Assembly: GCF_000313135.1 (NCBI RefSeq)
Contig: NW_004457268.1
Location: 386,194 to 450,193, forward strand
Source of the DNA: Acanthamoeba castellanii str. Neff
Lineage: Eukaryota; Discosea; Longamoebia; Acanthamoebidae
Direction: 5' to 3'
Length of the DNA: 64,000 nt
Shown: in pieces, positions 32,465 through 45,713 of the stretch
Numbering within the stretch: the first letter of the stretch is position 1
How the letters are laid out: every line of letters begins with the position of its first letter
Program-made: the position numbers and the translations under genes
The notes under the pieces: model-generated
Told to the model about the DNA's origin: nothing
Seen by the model: the letters and a program-made list of their open reading frames with translations, nothing else
Databases searched by the model: none

Positions 32465-33588
32465 TTAGTCGGCAAAGCGAGTGCCGGGGCGCATCTCGCG
32501 CAGGATGTCCTCGGTGAGCAGGTCGACCTCCTTCTCCTCGGCGAGCTTGATGGTCTGGGCCAGGTGGGCCTTGGCCTGCGTGTACCGCTTCTCAGCCCAG
32601 CCGGCGAACTCCTTCTCCTCCTCGGAGACGTCCCGCACGTACTTGGCCGGGTTGCCCGCCCACACCTGCGCACGCACACACCAGCGACGACGACATGGCA
32701 CGCACACGTCAGCCACTGTATTTAGTGGATGATAGCAATAATAATAAACCATAGAACGATAACAACGCGGGGCGGGGGCTGTACCTGGCCGGAAGGCACC
32801 CTCTTGCCCGAGGTGACGACGGCACCGGGGCCCACGATGGCGTGCTTCTCCACGACCACGTTGTCGTTCAGCACGGCCCCGTCGTCGACCCGGCACTCGT
32901 CCTCCAGCGTGCAGCCGTGGAGCACGACGCCGTCACCTGTTTGGACCCCCGACGTTACTGCGGGTCCCTTCTAGCGGGGGAGGGGGAGAACGGGAGGTCA
33001 GAGGAGGGTCGAGTGCGTACCAACGACGACGTTGTCGCCAATCTTGGTGGGGGCCAGGGTTGTGAGACCCCCCGAGGCGTGAACAACCGACCGGTTGCCG
33101 ATGGAGCTCTTCTTGCCCACGGAGATGTCATTAACATCGCCTGAACAGATTCAATTGGTTACAGGCTGGGTGGGAAAAATGTAATTGTGCGCATTGTGTG
33201 GTGTGAGCGTACCGCGAAGAACGCTGCCATACCAAACGTTGGCGCCCTCGCCCAACGAGACGGAACCGATGACACTGGCATTGGGGGCGATGAAAACGTC
33301 CTGTGAAATGGCAGGCTGCTTATCGTACAGGCCCATGACCCTCCTGTGCCTGCTCACTGTCTCATCGTCGTCGACGCCCAGCCCAGCCCAATCCATAATC
33401 CACAGCCATAATGGGACGTAAGCGTAAGTTCCGAAATGGGGGGGGGTGCCGATGTCGATCCGGGGCGGTAAGAACGTACGCTCCTCCGTGAAGGCGTAGT
33501 TGCCCTGGAGGCGGCAACCAACGCGGTCGAGCGCATAGGCGGTCTCTCGCACAGTATTGCCCAGCACGTAGGAGAATCTCTTCAGCAT
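32465..33588 (-). CDS. Gamma-carbonic-anhydrase-like protein (mitochondrial complex I type)
   Basis: A left-handed beta-helix (hexapeptide repeat) protein of the family that forms the carbonic anhydrase-like arm of mitochondrial complex I in plants and protists. Five or so exons start at ATG 33588. The N-terminus RETAYALDRVGCRLQG matches the family. The repeats run ASVIGSVSLGEGANVWYG, LRGDVNDISVG, IGNRSVVHASGG, IGDNVVVGDG, VLHGC, and then VWAGNPAKYVRDVSEEE. Of the known active-site residues, Arg and Asp (LRGD), the first His (VVHAS) and the last His (VLHGC) are present. The middle zinc-ligand His is Asp (VGDG where active members have IGH), and the Gln of the IQDN motif is Gly. It is therefore probably structural, not catalytic. 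Confidence 0.88.
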
Positions 33589-33740
33589 TCTTGCGCAACA
33601 AAAAACAATTAATCTTGTGCGTTGGCCTGTGGACTGCAGCGCACCACTCGCCTTCTCTATTTTCTCCGCCCCCTCCCCCCCAAGCAGAAAAAGCAGGAAA
33701 AAAGAATTTCTTCGCCAGGCCGAGAGATTGAGACCTCAAC

Positions 33741-36700
33741 ATGGAGATGGATGCAGCTGCCGGCACCGGCCCTTCTGTGCCAATTGGGACGAAGAGGAAG
33801 GTGGAAGAGGTGGAGACATGCGAAGAGTTGTGCCGCCTTTTGAAGCAGCAGGTGCAGGAGGCCCTCGCCGTAAAACGGCGCGCTACTCGACGCTCCTCGC
33901 TCGATCCCAAGGCAAGCCCCCCCCCTCCCCCTTTTGATTCAGGAGAGAGAGAGAGAGAGCGGCACCACAAGCTCGAAGCTTACACGACAGGCGGGGGCGG
34001 GGGTGGCCTGGCGCAGGCGGTGCGTACAGGTGCCGGTGGGGCGGCAGGGTCGCTGCTGCTGCTGCGACTGAGGGAGGCCAACTGGGAGGCCCACTTTGAG
34101 ATGGAGGAGCGGAAGGAGCTGACGAAGCGGGCCAAGGCGACGCTCGACGACCTCAACCTGCAACTCCAGAACCTGGTCTACGAGGAGGCGCACTACAACA
34201 AGGAGATTCAGCACTGCCGCGACTTTCGCCCGCGCGAGGTGGTGCACGACCTCCTGCCCGCGCCGCCGAGCGGAACCGAGGCCGCGGCCAAGCCCGACGA
34301 GGACGAGGAGAGCCGCGCGCACCGCCTCATGACGCAGCGACTCGCGGCCGAGCTCGAAGAACGCAAGCGGCACGTCACCGCACGACACACACAACACACA
34401 AGACACATACCAGCTGGAGGTGATTGATTGCTGACGTGCCTGAGCGGTGCTGCGGGGGGGGGGTGCAGGCTGTGCAAGGAGGTGGAGGCCCTCACCAGCC
34501 GCAAGGCAGCCCTGCAAGAGGCCAACCAGGCCAAGCGCAAGTTCCTGCATGGGCTACGCAGCCGCCTCCAAACGATCGCCCAGGTATGCCACCCCCCGCC
34601 CCCCAATTTGCTGCGTTGCCGGTCGTGATGCTGGGAGTTCACCGCCACCACCACAACGACCACCACCCACCACCCCCACAACCACCACACCCTCTTTGTC
34701 TTGGTCGCTGACGTGGTGTCGTGTCACTGGCGATCGATCAACCCAGGCCGCGGAGCCGGCCCAGCAGCATTTTGGGTACACGAGCACGGAGAAGACCGAC
34801 TCCTTCGACACAGCGGGCCAGCTGCCCGCCCCTCTCTACACCCTCTTCGCGCAACTGAACGCCCACAAGCTGGCCTTTGGTACCCCCCACCCCTCTCACC
34901 CCATAGCCCTCTCATCGGCGAAGCTTTGCGTAGCAGCTACTGCGTACCTCTCCCCCTCGTCACTCTCACTCTCGCCGTTGTCAGACACCGGAATCGGAGT
35001 GAGCGTGGGCGGCGACGCCGAAGCAGCCCTCGCCCTCAACGCGCAGCTGAGCCGCCGAGGCTCGACCGTGGGTGCGTGCTCCACCTACCCTGCCCCCCAG
35101 TGAGCGAGGAGTCAGCCCGCGCTCGACCTTTCGTTCATCCGAGGTTTCACATATTTTATCTAATCCATTATCTCATCCAATCTAATCTCTAATCTATCTA
35201 ATCTATATTGCAGCCACCAGGCTCATGGCAGAGAGGACGGAATCGCAGACTGACAAGCCCCACCAGTTCGCCATCCACCCCCTCGCCGTCCTCCTGCACT
35301 TTCCCAATGGCGATGGTGCGTTGGCCCTTCTTCTTCTCCTCTTCTTCTTCTTCTTCTTCTTGGCGGCATGGACGAGGAGCTCAGCGTGGTGCTGGATGGG
35401 TGGGGGGGGGCAGATATGGCGCAGGGCGTGGCGTTGAAGCTGCGCTTCGAGTACCTCTACGAACTCAACGTGGTGGGCGTGCGCGTCGAGCACGGCGACG
35501 AGACCCTCCTCCACAACCTCTACCCCCGCGACATCGGCCTCACTTCGCCCAACCCGGCCAACCGCTACCTCTTCAATCAGTACACCTCACCCCAACCCTT
35601 CCTCCTAGCTGCACGCCTGCAACGATTCACGGCGTCTCACGACACACACACGCACACACACACGACACGACACGACACACAGGGAGGTCAGCATCAAGCA
35701 GGGCTACCCGGGTCGTGCCTACAAGTGGGCTCAGTGGGCGGCGGGTCTCGGGTTCGCGCAGGAGGAGAGGGGCCTTCCCGGTCGACCCCACGTGGCGTCC
35801 ATCATCCAACGCCTCAAGGCCCGCATACGCGACCACCGCTCCCTCAACACACAGCTCAACTTGCTCGGTAACACATCCCCCCCCCAACTCCCTGGGCGCT
35901 CGCTTCATTAGCCACACCGCCATTCCTAATATCTAAATTCCTTGCGGTGTGTGTGTGTGTGTTGCAAACGTAGGCAAGGGCATGATCCCCGGCCAGCCGC
36001 ACGCAGCCCTCCACATCTGGAAGGAGATCTCCGCGGCCGAATTCCAGGTGCGGCGCCCACGCCTTCCCCCCCCCCCGAACAATGCCGACGGCCGAAGCTC
36101 ATCGAGTTCGTTTCGCAGGCGTCGGAGCTGCTCGGAGCCGCCGGTGCGGCGGGGTTGGAGGAGGGCGAGCTGGGCTCACGCACCACGGGGCGCGAGGCCG
36201 AGGGTCTGCCGTGGCACTGCTATGCCTCCCGCCACTTCTACGCCCTCCTTAAAAAGCCCGAATGTAGTGCCCCCTCCCCCCCCACACAACCGCCGTTGCC
36301 GGCGCTGGCCGTGGTGCTCACGCGTGGGTGGGTGGGTGCGGCGTTGGCACAGTCGAGCTGGAGGTGTTCGCCAGGGTGGGCACGGAGTACCCGTATCGTC
36401 CGCCCGAGTGGCGACTCCGCTGGAAGGTCTACAACGGCAAGCGCGGGTGGGTGCCCTACACCTTCCCCGCCTCGGTGTCGGCCGACGCACACCCGACTGC
36501 GCTGGATGCCGTCGGCAGAGCCTCGCCTTGCGACAACCAACTCAAGGTGCGCACCCGCTCGCTCGTGTGTGTGTGTGTGTGCGTGTGCGTGTGTGTTTGT
36601 GCGTGCGTGTCGATGCCGCTGCTGAGAGGTGGGCGGTTGCAGGCGCTGGACATGCGGTTGAACAGTGCTTGGGACACGAAGCAAGGAGAAGAGAGCATGC

Positions 36701-36926
36701 TCCTTTCGCACCAGTGCGTCGTGTTGCAGGTGGGTGCCACCCCAGTCCCCAGATGGTGATGGTGAGGGGAGGAGGGATATGGCGCCAATTCGCTAAGCCG
36801 CAACTTCCCCATTATAACGCACAGACGGGTTTCGAGCGGCTGGTGGAGGCCTGCCGCAGCACCACAGCGCCGGGAAGAAGCCGCACCCCGCTTCACGGCA
36901 GGGCGCGCCTTGCCCCCATCGTCTAA
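33741..36926 (+). CDS. THOC5: THO complex subunit THOC5
   Basis: THOC5 is part of the THO/TREX complex that couples transcription with mRNA export. About ten exons run from ATG 33741 to a TAA at 36924-36926. The coiled-coil N-terminal half is typical: LDDLNLQLQNLVYEEAHYNK, EIQHCRDF, the RLAAELEERKR segment, FLHGLRSRLQTIAQ, then AGQLPAPLYTLFAQL. The C-terminal half contains HPLAVLLHFPNGD, VALKLRFEYLYELNVVGV, SPNPANRYLF, YKWAQWAAGLGF, VASIIQRLKARIRDHRSL and PPEWRLRW. The acidic central insert of animal THOC5 is shorter here. The start lies 152 bp from the divergent carbonic-anhydrase-like gene. Exact junctions in the 33912-34000 and 35330-35420 stretches are uncertain. Confidence 0.87.
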
Positions 36927-37137
36927 CCCCCGGCCCAGGAGAACTGAAGCGAGCGCACAACCCCTCCCCGTGCTCTTTCGTGTACACGGCACAGGCGAAG
37001 AGTTCAATAATTTAATGAAAGCCAAAGCCAACCAAACTCCCAACATAGCTTGGGGGAGGGTACACAAGGGAGGCCTCGAGATAAATAAACGAATGGGGGG
37101 GGGGTGACGTGGAATAGTACAAGGATTGGGGGGAGGC

Positions 37138-40100
37138 TTAGGCCCCAATGATGGTCTCCAGGACCTGGCAGGCGACCTTGGTCAGCATGTCCGTCTTGAT
37201 CGCCGGTTTCTGATCGGACGAAGATCGGTGAATGTCAGTATGGAGGGGTGGAATGGGTGCTTGGCGTGAGTGTGAGTGTGTACCGAGAAGGTGTCTGAGT
37301 CGATGAGGCCCTGGAAGCCGAGCTTGGCGTGGACGTAGTCCTTGTTGAGGCGCTTCTTGGAGTTCTGCATGTCGGGCTTGAACATGGACTGCATGATGGC
37401 GAGGCAGGCGTCGATGATCTGCTGGTTCTGGCTGTTCTGCATGACGAGGGCCATCTTGGGCACCAGGATGTCGTAGACCACCGGGAACGCGTCGGGCATG
37501 TGGACGATGCCCTCGCGCAGCGACTCGTAGATGAAGAGCTGCTCGTGCTCGCTGTCGGACGACTTCAAAATTGTGACGAGCAGGGTGAAGAGCAGCGCCG
37601 CGTTCATGTTGTCCGGCAGCATCTCCTCCCGGATCAGGTAGTGGTGCAGGTTCCCCGAATCCGGACCTGCCGGCAGCAAACTGTTCGCGCGCGCGCGAAA
37701 CGAAAACGAAAACAAACATAAAACGAAAAAGGGGTGAGAGGTGCACATAAGTGAAGCTTATGCGAGGCCGGCGGGGGGGGGGGGCGAAGAGCGTACATTT
37801 GGCGGATGTGGTCGACCTCCATCTCCTCGCCCTGGATGGGGAGGAGGGCGGCGAGGAAGCCCAGCAAGTTGGACCCGACGGCCTTCTTCGCGCAGATGTC
37901 CACGAACATGGACAGCACGCGCGCCGTCGACGTCTGCACGAGAGACGTCAGTACACACACGACACACACACGACGCACGCACACACACACGCACACACAC
38001 ACGACACACACTAGAAAGTAAGGGGTACCTTGGTGGCGGGTGCGCGCAGGCCCTTGAGGAGGTGCGCGGTGACGGCGAAGGAGAAGGAGGTCTTGAAGGA
38101 GACGCCCATCATCTGGTCGGCCTTGGCGAGGGCCGTCTCCAGTCCGCCCTCCTCGCGCGCCTGCATGCAGTACTGCACCAACCCGTCTGCACTCGCGTCA
38201 CACCACACCCGGTCAGCCCATCGTCGCCACACCATGAGGCGCGTGTCGTGTCGTGTGTGTGTCGTGCTGTGTGTCGTGTCGTTGCGTTGCGTTACCGTTG
38301 ATGCACTGGGTGGAGTCGCGGTCGAGGCGGCGGAGGACGACCTCGAGGAGGCCGATGGCGACGGCGAAGATCTTGGGCTCGTCGATCTGGAGGAGGGTGA
38401 GGGCGACCCAGAACATGGGGCGGAAGTAGCGCGAGGTCGGGGGCAGGTGCTCGAAGAGGCGCGTGAGGCAGATGATGAGGGCCATGGGCAGGTCCAGGTC
38501 GAGGCGCACGGCGGGCAGGATGTCGCGCAGGGTGATGAGCACCTGGGCCATGAGGTCGTCGGTGACGAGCGACGGCGCGCTGCAGAGCACGCCCACGGCG
38601 ACGATGGCGCGCGGCTGGAGGACCGGGTTGGGCGTGAAGGCGGCCTTGGTGGCGAGCGAGAGGAGGCGCGCGTGCCACGGCGTGCCGACGCAGTTGTTGG
38701 AGGGCGAGCAGGCGTTGAGCACGCCCAGCAGGGTGCCCGCCACCGTCTCCACGGTGCTGATCGACAGCGCCACGCCCGCCGGCTCGGGCTTGCTGCTGTC
38801 GGCCTTGCTGGCGGCCACGCCGGCGCCCGCAGAAGAAGAAGCGCCGGACTCCTGGCGGGTGGTGAAGGCCGACACGGCCTGGCCGCCGAGGCCGAAGAGG
38901 ACGCGCATCTTGGGCTGGTTGAGCTCGGCGAGCAGCAGGCGGAGCGACTGCAGCTTGTTGTCGGCCGTGACGAGGGTCGTGTAGAGCGAGTGGACGATGT
39001 TGATGAGCAGGCCGTGCACGGTGGCGCGGGTGACGGGGGCGCCCGTGGCGAAGAGCAGGAGCACGGCGTGGAACAGCTCCGGGAGGTACTGCTGGACGTG
39101 GACCAGGTTGTCGAACGAGAGCATGAGCAGGATGCGCACCAGCACGTCGAGCTGGAACCACAGGTCGGCCTCCGACGACGACGACTCGTCGCCGCCGCCG
39201 CCGCCGCTGCTGCTGCTGCCGTCGGGGTACTTGTCGCGGTAGCCCTTGAAGTGGGGCAGGAGGCGGAGGAGGCGCGCGATGAGCTTGCCGGCGATGAGGC
39301 GCGCGTTGCGGGTGGCCATGGAGACGAAGACGTCGGCGATGACGGAGAGGGCGGTGGAGCCGGAGCCGCCCTGCTTGCGGTCGAAGGCGCGTGCGAGGAG
39401 GACCTCGATGACGAGGTCGAGCAGCTCGGGCACGGCGCCGATGACCTCCCAGACCTTGGTCTGGATGGCGGGTCCGGTCATGGAGGTCTCCTTGATGGTG
39501 AAGTCCATGAGCATGGTGACGATCTGGGTGGTCTTGTCGATGTTGAGGGCCGACTCGGACTTGTCGGTGAGGAGGCAGAAGTCGCGCAGGTTGGGGAGCC
39601 AGTGGGTGAGGTAGTTGAGGCAGAGCTGCTTGCCGGGCAGGTTGGCCTTGATCTTCTCGATGCCGTGGAGGGCCTCGATGAGGAACTCGAGGGTCATGTT
39701 GGCCTCGGTGCGGGCGAGCTTCTTGGAGAGGCCGACGATGAAGCTGTTGGTGTTGCGCGGGATGGCGAGGCCCGAGGTCTCCCACAGGTGGAGCTGCACG
39801 GAGAGGTTGAACGAGGCGCAGAGCGAGGCGAGCAGGTTGTAGGCCTCGACGCGCAGGGCGGCGTTGGTGTTGCCCAGGTTGAGGAGGGCCATGTTGAGCA
39901 GCGTGCCGGGCACGTCCGACGCGCGGAAGCTGCGCTTGCGCGACGACGGGTCGGCCGCCGGCTTGGCCAGGTTGAGGCGGGCCTTGGAGGCCTTGAGGGC
40001 CATGACGATGCGGTCCGACGCCGGGCACTTGAAGGCCAGCGACTGCACGGCCCCGCGGTCGGCGCCGCCCTCGGTCTCGTAGTACTTGATCACCACCTCG

Positions 40101-43100
40101 TGGGTGTCGACGGCGTGGTTGATCTCGAACATGGACGAGATGGGGTACAGGTCGGAGAGCGGCACGCGCTTGCCCAGGACCGAGTGCTGCTTGGCGGTGA
40201 TGACCTCGACGAGGTTGGTCGAGATGCGGATGATGACCTCCTTCTGGTTGGAGTACTGCATGAGCTTCTGCACGGGCGAGAAGGTGGCCTTGACGTCGCG
40301 GTCGACGGCCAGCGTCGAGGTGGGCAGGCCCAGCTCCTTCTCGGGGATGTGCTGGGCGAGGGCCGACACCGACGGGAGGAACTCCATCTTGGACTTGGCG
40401 CGCGAGAGCAGCTTGCCGATGCGCTTCGAGTACTTCTTGAAGCAGTGGTTGACGTTGACCAGGAACACGCGCGACAGGTTGTCCAGCCCGCCGGGCGCCA
40501 CCTGGCGGAACTTGGTGATCCAGGCGTAGGGCAGCTCGTGGTCCTTGTTGTTGAAGAGGGTGCAGTCCACCACGAGCACGAACTTCTTGCCCATGTCCGG
40601 CTGCACGGTCTTGAGGATGTGGAACAGCAGCGCGTCGAGCTGCGCAAAGGCCCGGTCGGCCTTGTCGAGCCGCCGCGCGATGTAGTAGAAGACGGGCTGC
40701 TTGTCCTTGGTCACGCCCTGCTTGTAGAAGATCTTCTTGGCCACGAGCGCCGCCGCCGTCTCGGCCGACATCTGCTTGGCCATCTCGGCCATGAACTCGG
40801 CGTGCAGGTTCGTGTTGCCCCCGGGCCCGCCCTTGCCCTTGCCCATGCCCGCCGCCGACGCGCCGGGCGCAGCGCCGAACGCGCCGGCGTTCTTCTGCTT
40901 GGTGGGCTCGGCGGGCGGGCCCAGCTGGGCGAGCACGCTGGTGAGGCCCAGGAAGGCGTGGGAGCCCTTCTGCTTGGAGTCGACCGAGGTGAGCACGCGG
41001 CGCATGCCCTCGAGGTTGAGCGAGAGGTGGTAGTGCAGCGCCGCGACGTCCTCCTCGCGCTGCTCGTCCGAGACGTGGGCCAGCGCGCCGGTGGGCTCCA
41101 CGCCGGCGGGCACCTGCGCGAACTTGTCGAAGAGGCCCGAGATGGCGTTCATGTTCTCCTTGAGGAAGCCGTTCATCTCCTCCATGTAGGGCTCCTTGGT
41201 GAACATGACCTTGTTGGCCAGGTTCTGGAGCACCTTGGTCGTGAGGATGAGCCCGCGGCGCAGCTCGGGCGTGAGCACGCGCGACTGCACCAGGCCGTAG
41301 CCGTCGGGCGACACGATGGCCGGGCAGATGAAGCGGAGGTAGATGAACCCGCCAATCGCGGCGTGCTCGGCGCCCGGGAACCGCTTGCCCACCTCCTGCT
41401 GCAGGTAGGCGCAGATCTCGCGGAACTGGACCGGGCAGTGCTCGACCGAGGCCTCGATGGCCTTGAGGAAGTCGTCGGCGGCCTTGGTCACGTTCTCGAT
41501 GTTGGTCGCGCGGTCCTGGCCCGCCGGCAGCTTCTGCGGGTCGAGCTCGAGCGGCGGCGGGTTGGCGATGAGCCGCTGCAGCGTGGGCGTGAGCGTGTCC
41601 TTGAGGTAGCGCGTGCCGATCAGCTTCGTGTAGGCCGCGAGCAGCTTGGTGGCCATCGAGTTGCGCCGGAACAGCGTGTTCTCGGTCTCGGTCTTGCTCA
41701 CCTCCTGCTCGATGACCATCTTGAGCATCATCATCGTCCGCTCGTTGGCCTCGAACAGCCGCACCAGCAGCTGCGCCACCTCGTCGGCCTCCGTGATCTG
41801 GATCACCGCGCACAGCGCCAGCACCACCTCCAGCTTCGGGTCCAGCACCAGATCCAGCAACTTGTCGAACTTGTCCCCCTCCTCCGCCAGCGAATCAAAC
41901 TCCGTACCCTGATCATCACATCCCACACACCACATGTGCCATCATCAACACCAACATTCCACACGATCAGCGCGTGTCGTGTGTCGTGTGTCGTGTGTCG
42001 TGTGTCGTGTGTCGTGTCGTCAGAGGGGGGGTCGAACCTGGTTGAGGATGTTGGTGAGCACTTTGAGGAAGGAGGCGCGGGTCTCGAGGTCCTCGTGGTA
42101 GCCCATGGTGACAAAGTACTCGAGGGCCGAGTCGATGTTGGCGCTGAGGAGGTTGGAGAGGGCCATGACCGACATGTCGGCCTTCTGGCGCGGCGTGTTG
42201 GGGTCGGACTTGGCGCGGGTGAGGAGGCGCGTGAAGAAGGTGAAGTATTTGCCCAGCGTCGACGTCTCGGCCTCCTCGGCGTCCTCCTTGGAGACCGGCA
42301 GGCCCTTGAAGAGCGCCGCGATGGCCTTCACGGCCGCCACGTCCAGGTCCACCGTGCCCTTGGTCACCTCCTTCTGCTTCTCCGGCGTGAGCTCGCTCAG
42401 CGTGGTCTGTGTGTGCACAACAGGTCGGAGGGAGGAGCGTTAATATAAGAGAGAGAGAGAGAGAGTTGCAACGTAATGGATCTCAGTAGAGATTAGATTA
42501 GATAAGTAGGTAAGTAGATAAGTGGTAATGACTAATTAGATACCTTGCCGGGCTTGGCGGCGTTGAAGTCGGATATCCACTCCATGACGATCTCGACGAC
42601 GCGGTGGCGGAACTGGAATTCGTTGCCGAAGGAGATGAACTGGTGCTTCTGCATCATGGCCTCGAGGCAGGCGCACATCTTGCTCTTGATGCGGAACGAG
42701 GCGGCCGGGTTGTCCTTGATGACGAGCTGCGAGACGTACTTCATGAGGTTGGTGATGACCTCCTCAAAGTCGGTCAGGAGGGCGAGGTCGTCGGCCGTGT
42801 AGGAGTCGACGGGCAGCTCGAGGATGTGCTTGATGACGGAGATGGCCTGGTCGGCGAAGGTGGTGGCCTCGGGCGAGTAGTTGATCTGGCCGGCGGTGCC
42901 GAAGAAGGTCTTGACCTGCGCGTTGAGGTGGTGGAAGAGCACCGAGTAGGCGGTGGGCGAGAGCGTGGAGCCCAGGAGCTCGGTGGTGGTCTCGCGCACG
43001 ACGTCGATGTTGGAGACGAGCAGCTCGAGGAGCTCGTCGATGAAGGCGTCGATGATCTTGACCTTGGTCTCGGTGGCGCCCTTGCGCGACTGCTCGACGA

Positions 43101-45652
43101 CCACGCGCTCCTGCGAGAGGCACACGCCGGCGACGGCGCACAGGAAGCCCGAGTAGTGGTTCCACTCGATGAGCACCTCGGGCGGCAGCAGCGCCACGGC
43201 GGCCGACGGGGTGATCGACGCCGGCTTGCTGGGCTTGGCCGCCTTGATGGCCTTCTTGAGCGAGCCCGCGTGGTTGTCGCCCTTCTCGTCGACGGCGCCC
43301 TTGATGATCACCTGCGACACTCGCGCCCACCGCTTGTAGACCTCCTCCCACGCCCGGAAGTTGCCCTGCGTCTGCCGGATGCGCCGCAGCTCGATCCTGA
43401 TGGTGCGCTGCTGGGCCGCGCGGCCCGTGAGCAGCGCCGACGCCGACGCCAGCTTCTTGTAGGTGAACAGGTTCGACGCGATCGAGTTCTCCGCGCTGTC
43501 GACCTCACTCAGGGTGTCGATCTCGTCGCACAGCAGGCCCAGGCAGTTCTCCACCTTGGTCACGATCTCCGTCTCGCCCGAGCACAGCTGAATGAGCAGC
43601 GCCACCTCGATCTTGGTCGACGCGTTCGTGCGCAGCGACGCCGCCGCCACGCCCGACGACGACGACGACGCGCCGGCCTCGCCTGCCGACTCGCCGGCGC
43701 GCTGCTCCTTGTGGGTGGCGAGGAACTCGTTGCGGAAGGCCAGGATCTCGCGGAAGAGGTTGATGTACTGCCGCAGGTCGGGCAGCTTGATGGACTTCTT
43801 CTCGATCAGCACGTCGGAGAGGTCGATCAGCACGTGCGACGAGATGTCCCAGAAGCCGGCGATCGGGTTCGAGGGCACCCAGCGCTCGATGAGCTTGGGC
43901 CGGTGCAGCTCCACGATCGCCGAGCAAGCCGTCTGCGACAGCTCCGGCAGGAAGAACCACGACGCGCACAGGCACAGGCCCTTCAGCAGCGACCGCGCCG
44001 CCTCCAGGTCCTGCGACCACGACTTGCCCTGTGTAGAAAAATAAAAAGGAAAAGAGAGATGGAATGTCAATCACGCTGAATACCTGAAGGTGACGTGACA
44101 GCGGGGCGGCTGGCGCGTACCTGGGGGTGCAGCGGGAGGATGGGGTCGGACTTGAAGAGCTTGATGAGGCGGCGGAGGATGTCGACGTTGTACATGGCGG
44201 CCTCCACGGCCTTCTTGTCCTGCTTGTTGGTCTGCTTGCGGAGCTCGTTGTACGAGCGCACGCTCTCGACCAGCTCCTGGAAGAGGATCCGCAGCTGCGG
44301 GGCCATGACCGGGTAGGCGTCGGTGATGGTGGCGTTCCACGTGATGCTGGCCCCCTCGTCCACTATTCGCTGGAGGGTGTTGACCAACACCAGCTTGTAC
44401 ACCGGCGGGAACTCCTTGGCCAGCAGGTCCGTGAACGACTTCACTCCCTGCTCTCACCCAAGCCCCCCATAGGCCGTCGTTAGGTAACCGGAGAATAAGT
44501 GACCACCGGGAAGAGGCGATCGGAGGTATTGTAGCCAATGATGAAACTGAGAAGAAGGGTGGAGGTTTACCTTGACGTGAGAGAGGCGGAAGGAGGCGAG
44601 GAGGCAGTCGGTCATGATCTGGACCTCGTTGCCGTCGGAGGGCTTGAAGGGCGAGGCCGGGTTGAAGAGGCGCTCCTTGAGCTCGGGCTCGATGGCGGTG
44701 ACGGTGAATCGCAGGGCCGAGCTGTCCTGCTTGGTGACGAAGGTCGAGGCCTTGAAGATGTTGACGTAGCACACCACGGCGATGTCGGCCAGCTTGCCCT
44801 TGAGCGCCTTGTTGAGGTTGTGCATGAACTTCTCCTTGGTGGCGGTCTCCTTGGTCGTCTCGCTCTTGGCCACCTTGAACATGATGTCCGGGCACAGGAT
44901 GAGCAGCATGGTCTGTATCTCCCAGTAGTGGCCCTTCTTGTTCTTGCCGGACCACCCCACGAACACGTCGAACAGCTCATCGGGCTTGCCGGGCAGCTTG
45001 GTGCCGTTCTGTTGGTGGTGTGTGTGATGTGTGATGTGATGTGATTGGTGGTCGGTATGGTTGCATGAGCAACCGCGTTGCGTGTCAACAGACCGGGGAA
45101 TGGCGTTACCTGGGACAAGGACACGAACTCCATGGGATAGTTGTCGATCCAGTTCCAGATGGCGCGGGTGAGCACTCGGGCCAGCAAAATCCTCAGATTG
45201 TCCTTCTTGAAGGGCGCATCGTCGGAGGCCGCGAGCACCTGCCATGAAGAAGCAGAAGAAGCAGAAAGCAGAAGAAGACAAGATATCAGACATTCTGGAA
45301 GTTCAGCTCGGCGTGACGTCGGCGTGACAGGGAGCGAACCTTTTGCAAAATGTCGGTGAGGCGGGCGGCGTTGAGGTTGAGGTACTCGATCAGGTTGAGC
45401 GGGGACGAGACTTCGTCGCCGGCGGACAACGGCGACCCGAGCTTGCCCATCAGGATGTCGAACTTGGAGGCCGACACCTGGAAGAGCACGCGCCCGGCCT
45501 TGTCGCGCAGCTCGGCGGCGTGGTGCGGGCCGGGCGGCTTCAAAATCGTGTTGACGGCGATGTTCCAGATGCGCACGGCCAGGTTGTCGTCGATGTTCGG
45601 CGCTGCCACCTGCTCCTCCTTTTGCTTGAGCTGTTTTTCCAACACAACACAC

Positions 45653-45713
<61 letters not shown>

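Noticed and set aside
38030..42448. A 1,472-codon open frame on the plus strand opposite neurofibromin
   Set aside because: It is antisense to strongly conserved NF1 coding sequence and its product is a Gly/Glu/Arg/Val-rich artefact of C-ending codons on the other strand.
42604..44079. A 491-codon plus-strand open frame opposite NF1
   Set aside because: Same antisense codon-bias artefact. The minus-strand exon is clearly NF1.
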